From positions 1 to 11,163 of the forward strand of contig BQJX01000037.1 of assembly GCA_021604925.1 (NCBI GenBank): 11,163 bases of DNA, written 5' to 3'. Both the position numbers and the translations under genes were made by a program. The stretch comes from Gemmatimonadota bacterium. GTDB taxonomy: Bacteria; ARS69. Of the stretch, positions 8,601 to 11,163 are shown in pieces (positions within the stretch are counted from its first letter, which is position 1; each line of letters begins with the position of its first letter). The notes beneath the pieces were generated by a model that saw only the letters and a list, made by a program, of their open reading frames with translations, made no database searches and was not told the origin of the DNA.

Positions 8601-9148
8601 TCCGCGAGGCGATCGCGGAACGACAGGGAGAGGCGGCGCCCGAGGAGCGCATTCCGGTGCGCCTCGAAGTCCAGATGGACGCGTACCTCCCGGACGACTA
8701 CATCGACGATCCGGATCAGCGGATTCTCTTCTACAAGCGTCTTGCGGATCTGGGGGAGGTCCCGGTTCTGAAGTCGCTCGCCGACGAACTGCGGGATCGC
8801 TACGGCCGCCTGCCGGAACCCGCCGAGAATCTTCTGCTGCTGAAGGAGATGCGGGTCCTGGCGGAGACGGCCGGGGTGGAAGAAGTCCGGGCGCGGGGCC
8901 GGGAAGGCCTGTGCGGGTTCGCCACGGGGCGCGAGCCCGGGCCCGAGGTGGTCAAGAGGATCGTCCACGAAGTCCCGGGCCGGATCTCGTTCCAGGCGGA
9001 CGGCCGGGAGGGCCTGCGGGTGCTGATTGCCGCGGAGCCCGAGCAGGAAGCGCTGGCCAGCGTGCTGGCGCTGCTGAGGATCACGGCGGAGGGAGTTCCG
9101 GCCGCCTCGTCCCCGCGGGCCCCACTTGCGGGTCCCGTGGGCCTCTGA
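5678..9148 (+). CDS. mfd: Transcription-repair coupling factor Mfd
   Basis: The product is 1156 residues, close to E. coli Mfd (1148). Mfd binds stalled RNA polymerase, pushes it off with its ATP-driven translocase and recruits UvrA to the lesion. Residues ~1-330 form the UvrB-homology region (SFFPETEVVPYDD, RGGLVDFFPFG), without a Walker A motif as expected. The RNA-polymerase-interacting domain begins near 469 (YATLRKGDYVVHVDHGIGRY). Helicase motifs are intact: Walker A GDVGYGKT (624-631), DEEQ (725-728), TATPIPRT (751-758) and QLRGRVGR (894-901). The TRCF C-terminal domain lies at about 990-1090. The ATG at 5678 overlaps the BatA stop by one base (TGATG), with only weak SD-like GAGAG upstream, so translation is probably coupled. 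The frame is open far upstream of this ATG, but that part is a shadow of the BatA gene. Confidence 0.97.
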   Translation: MDLIQELIQDVTADDSIQRALRDVRGGQDTVLHGLACSAKAMTLARLHLDLGRPLLVIVEQREEAESLLGDLEVCLGEGNVSFFPETEVVPYDDRSPHVGPLSERIPTLAALAAGKNGVVVATARAVAGRVPRPEVFAEMGLAISVGDEIGRDQLVEALVARGYHAERLVEEIGTFAVRGGLVDFFPFGLENPIRVEFFGDEIESIRHFEAASQRTVSELEGVVALPQRELLFTPDVLQLARERGDLPFDEEAHPFVEGVESWLPIVHPQPVTVLEYFRRDGVVVLDEPDRIRERLDQEMATATLAHEERRERGHRLPEPRELFVDAAALAESLRDRRLFRLSLFPAESTLSALALEAGGAPPPVHRVRVASQETFHGNFAVLRERLRGLLDDGSQVHLLCDNQGQLSRLEEMLEELAGRIRLAIAPIRNGFSLPSRALVVLTDHELFARTARRYRAFRHGGGAPIHDYATLRKGDYVVHVDHGIGRYHGIERLSTGEVESECLRLGYQGGDSIFVPIEQINLVQKYVGGEGGEPPSVAKLGTAQWEKTKARVKKAVEKMAGQLLEVHAARASSQGFAYSADGEWQREMESSFIYEETPDQRTSTDAVKRDMEDTKPMDRLVCGDVGYGKTEVAIRAAFKAVGDGKQVAVLVPTTILAQQHLDTFRERLRAYPVKVDMVSRFRSPKEQKETIANVASGDVDILIGTHRILSKDVVFHDLGLVIVDEEQRFGVKHKERLKEMRKLVDVLTLTATPIPRTLNMALMGLREMSVINTPPPNKLPIVTEVVEGTDDVIKKAIVREIQRGGQVFFVHNRVQSIEKVSARLRGLLPELRLDVAHGQMPEGQLEKVMKSFLERRSDVLVSTMIIESGLDLPNVNTILINRADAFGLAQLYQLRGRVGRSNHRAFAHLLIPVGVKLSDIARKRLRAIEEYSDLGAGFRLAMRDMEIRGAGNFLGPEQSGHLHAIGYDLYCQMLREAIAERQGEAAPEERIPVRLEVQMDAYLPDDYIDDPDQRILFYKRLADLGEVPVLKSLADELRDRYGRLPEPAENLLLLKEMRVLAETAGVEEVRARGREGLCGFATGREPGPEVVKRIVHEVPGRISFQADGREGLRVLIAAEPEQEALASVLALLRITAEGVPAASSPRAPLAGPVGL
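9117..9144 (+). terminator. Weak hairpin at the 3' end of mfd
   Basis: CCCAC (9121-9125) plus GGG (9117-9119), with C9120 bulged, pairs with GTGGGCCT (9137-9144, the last pair a G-T wobble) around an 11-nt loop. It overlaps the final mfd codons. The bases after it (CTGATACCCTTGTCG) have no real T-tract, so it may only attenuate, or may do nothing. Confidence 0.25.
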
Positions 9149-9200
9149 TACCCTTGTCGATTCGAATTCACTCCAGCAAAGCCAAAAGGGGGATCCAACC
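9149..9200 (+). promoter_or_regulatory. mfd-ppiC intergenic gap with ribosome binding site
   Basis: This 52-nt gap is the first clear break in the plus-strand cluster. It holds an 8-bp palindrome ATTCGAAT (9160-9167) and a strong purine tract GGGGGA (9188-9193), 7 nt before TTG 9201. TTGTCG (9154-9159) could be a -35, but the matching -10 is poor, so an independent promoter is possible, not shown. Confidence 0.35.
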
Positions 9201-10922
9201 TTGGTGAACGTGATCCGAGGAGCGATTGTCCTCGTCGCAATGGGCGCGTTTCTCGCCGCTTGTGGCGGGGGAGGCGGAAGCCAGCAGAAGGTCGTGGCAA
9301 AGGCGGGGGACATCGTCGTCACGATGGGCGACTTCCAGGACGCCTACAACAAGATCAGCCCCAAGAGCCGTCCGGACATCTCCACCCTGGAAGGGAAGCG
9401 GAGCTTCGCCAACGACCTCATCAACCAGCGGATCCTGTTGCTGGAGGGGGAGCGGATCGGCGGCGCCGAGGAGCCGGTCATCGTGGATTTCGTGAAGGAC
9501 GCGCGGCAGAAGAAGGTGCTGGAGTTGCTCTACCGGGACGAGGTCGAGACCAAGGTGGACGTCCTGGGCAGCGACGTGAAGGACTTCTACGACCATCGCT
9601 CGGAGACCGTGCGTGCCTCGCACATCCTCCTGGATTCGATGGAGGAGGCCGCCCGCGTTCGGGCTGAGATCGAGTCAGGCAAGATCTCGTTCGAGGATGC
9701 GGCGTTCAAGTACTCGATGGACCAGGGTACCCGCAAGAAGGGCGGCGATCTGGGCGAGATCCGCTGGGCCCGCACGGTGCCCGAGTTCCAGGCGGCGGCG
9801 TTCAGCCTGGAGCCGGGGGTCCTGTCGGAGCCGCTGGAGACGTCGTTCGGCGTGCACATCATCAAGACGGTCGAGCGGGTTCCCGCGGAGCTGGGCGACT
9901 TCGAGACCGTTCGGCTCCAGCTTCGCCCGGAAGTCCGGCGCGACATGGAAGCGGCTCGCATGCGCGAGTTCATCGAGGGGATCCAGGAGCGGGCCAACCT
10001 CCAATTCCACGACGACGCGATCGAGACCGTGCTGTCGTCGATGTCCCAGTTCGAGAACGTCGACGTGGATACGGTTCCGGCGCCGGAACGGTACATTCCG
10101 GTGCTCACGCCGGAGCAGCAGGGCCAGGAGCTGGCCACCTGGGATGGTGGCAGCTGGAGAATCTCGGACTACATCGGGTGGTTGCGCGGTCAGCCGCCCA
10201 CCCAGCGTCCGTTCACGCGGATTCCGCGCAACGGTATGCGCGAGCTGATCCGGTCGACCCAGCTCCAGACTCCCATGCTGATGCGTGCGGCCGAGGAACT
10301 CGGGTACAACGACCGCGACGAGGTGAGGGAGTCGGAGCAGCGAACGGTGGAGTCGCTTCTCATCGAGATGGTGCACGGTCGCTTCATCCAGCAGGCGGAC
10401 GTCCCGCAGGAAGACGTGGCTGCGCTCTACGACTCCACGCTGGCCGCGGATCCGGAGGCGTTCGCGGTTCCCGAGCGCATCGAGATGATGATCATCGTGC
10501 AGAACGATGAGGACATCGTTCGCAAGGCGCTCGCGCGACTCGCTCGCGGCGAGGACGAGGCCGCAATCATCGAGGAGGTGAGCCTGGATCCGCGCACCAA
10601 GGCGCAGGGTGGGCGCAGCGGCCTCATCGCCCGGGGAACGTTCGCTCCGCAGATCGAGGACGTAGCGTTCGATGCCACGCTGGTGGGCAAGGGGTGGCAA
10701 GGGCCGGTGTTCGCCACGAACGGTGTGGCGGCCCTGAAGGTGCTGGAGCACCAACCGTCCCGACAGGCCACCCTGGAAGAGGTGGGCCCGGAGATCACTC
10801 GCCAGTTGGCGCTGGCGCGCGGAGAAGCCGCGTTCGAGGCGTGGCTTCAGGAACAGCGCGACGCGCGCGGGGTTGAGATCTTCGACGAGGTTCTGGAACT
10901 GCACGGACAGTCCATTTCGTAG
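9201..10922 (+). CDS. PpiC/SurA-type peptidyl-prolyl isomerase lipoprotein with an active and a degenerate parvulin domain
   Basis: From TTG 9201 the product is 573 residues; GTG 9204 is an equally in-frame alternative, but TTG has better spacing from the SD. The N-terminus is a lipoprotein signal: basic start, hydrophobic stretch, then LAAC with Cys21 followed by a glycine-rich linker. Gly after Cys suggests no inner-membrane retention by the E. coli rule. Residues ~30-130 resemble the SurA_N chaperone region. The first parvulin domain (~137-227) has conserved landmarks: ASHILL (His141), GGDLGEI and SFGVHIIK with the second histidine. A second parvulin-like domain (~422-517, QGGRSGLI, GPVFATNGVAALKV) has lost both histidines. 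The protein probably helps fold secreted or outer-membrane proteins on the periplasmic side. The next gene, 27 nt on, is SurA-like. Confidence 0.88.
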   Translation: MVNVIRGAIVLVAMGAFLAACGGGGGSQQKVVAKAGDIVVTMGDFQDAYNKISPKSRPDISTLEGKRSFANDLINQRILLLEGERIGGAEEPVIVDFVKDARQKKVLELLYRDEVETKVDVLGSDVKDFYDHRSETVRASHILLDSMEEAARVRAEIESGKISFEDAAFKYSMDQGTRKKGGDLGEIRWARTVPEFQAAAFSLEPGVLSEPLETSFGVHIIKTVERVPAELGDFETVRLQLRPEVRRDMEAARMREFIEGIQERANLQFHDDAIETVLSSMSQFENVDVDTVPAPERYIPVLTPEQQGQELATWDGGSWRISDYIGWLRGQPPTQRPFTRIPRNGMRELIRSTQLQTPMLMRAAEELGYNDRDEVRESEQRTVESLLIEMVHGRFIQQADVPQEDVAALYDSTLAADPEAFAVPERIEMMIIVQNDEDIVRKALARLARGEDEAAIIEEVSLDPRTKAQGGRSGLIARGTFAPQIEDVAFDATLVGKGWQGPVFATNGVAALKVLEHQPSRQATLEEVGPEITRQLALARGEAAFEAWLQEQRDARGVEIFDEVLELHGQSIS

Positions 10923-10949
10923 CGCGGGCCATTTCCAGAGGCGGAGCGA

Positions 10950-11163
10950 ATGAAGGCACTCGGCGGGCACCGGATGGGAGCGTGGATCCTCCCCGCTCTC
11001 ATCATCTTTTCGGCGATCGGGACTCCCCGTGGAGCGCTCGCGGAAGACATCGATCGCATCGTGGCCGTCGTGGGCAACGAGATCATCCTCCTGTCCGAGC
11101 TGGACGAAGAGGTCTACATGGCTCATCTCCGTGATGAGCTGGATCTGCAGGATGCGGCGTCGG
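10950..11163 (+). CDS. SurA-like periplasmic chaperone, 5' part only
   Basis: The first 71 codons are present and the frame runs off the right edge. ATG 10950 follows AGAGG (10937-10941) at 8 nt. The N-terminus is a Sec signal peptide: MKALGGHRMGAW, a hydrophobic stretch LPALIIFSAIG, and a likely cleavage after GALA (residue 31). The mature start EDIDRIVAVVGNEIILLSELDEE is the typical opening of SurA N-terminal domains (DRIVAVVN-E-ILLSEL). SurA chaperones outer-membrane proteins through the periplasm, which supports a diderm host. It lies 27 nt after the PPIase lipoprotein gene, probably in the same operon. Whether it has PPIase domains cannot be seen here. Confidence 0.85.
   Translation, partial: MKALGGHRMGAWILPALIIFSAIGTPRGALAEDIDRIVAVVGNEIILLSELDEEVYMAHLRDELDLQDAAS

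Noticed and set aside
5785..9207. A 1140-codon plus-strand frame overlapping mfd
   Set aside because: It is rich in Gly, Arg and Ala with no motifs and is out of frame with the intact, motif-bearing mfd; a composition artefact.
5357..9322. A 1321-codon open frame on the minus strand across mfd
   Set aside because: It lies opposite the full-length mfd gene, has a low-complexity His/Arg/Gln/Leu-rich composition and no recognisable domain. Long antisense frames are expected opposite high-GC genes.

Overview
This is a high-GC (roughly two thirds G+C by eye) bacterial chromosomal window, tightly packed with ordinary-looking genes. I see no IS element, integrase, CRISPR array, tRNA or rRNA. A lipoprotein PPIase followed by a SurA-type chaperone points to a diderm organism. 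The gene style (a MoxR-DUF58-BatA cluster, two DinB-fold proteins, mfd next to two peptidyl-prolyl isomerases) would fit a deep lineage such as Gemmatimonadota, Eisenbacteria, Krumholzibacteriota or a deltaproteobacterium. That placement is a low-confidence inference.

Layout. Positions 1-1410 are all minus strand: a DinB-like gene cut by the left edge, a 174-nt gap with two palindromic elements and a short tandem repeat, then a dCMP deaminase whose stop overlaps the start of a second DinB-like gene. Positions 1411-1646 form a divergent intergenic region. From 1647 everything is plus strand: a MoxR AAA+ ATPase (TTG start), a DUF58 protein and a BatA-like membrane vWA protein, then full-length mfd, all joined by overlapping or nearly overlapping stop and start codons. 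After a 52-nt gap come a PpiC-type lipoprotein and the first 71 codons of a SurA-like secreted chaperone.

How the parts may work together. MoxR, DUF58 and BatA are a recurrent trio thought to act as a membrane-associated chaperone or assembly machine: the ATPase drives soluble and membrane vWA partners. Mfd, the transcription-repair coupling factor, is attached to the end of that operon by a 1-nt overlap, so it is probably co-transcribed with the trio. The last two genes form an envelope protein-folding pair.

Assessment. No gene here is a clear candidate for an undescribed system. The best leads are small regulatory features: a possible switchable leader with a short upstream ORF in front of moxR, a 15-codon cistron that bridges the DUF58 and BatA genes, a 16-bp perfect palindrome upstream of the first DinB gene, and a PPIase lipoprotein whose second parvulin domain has lost its catalytic histidines.
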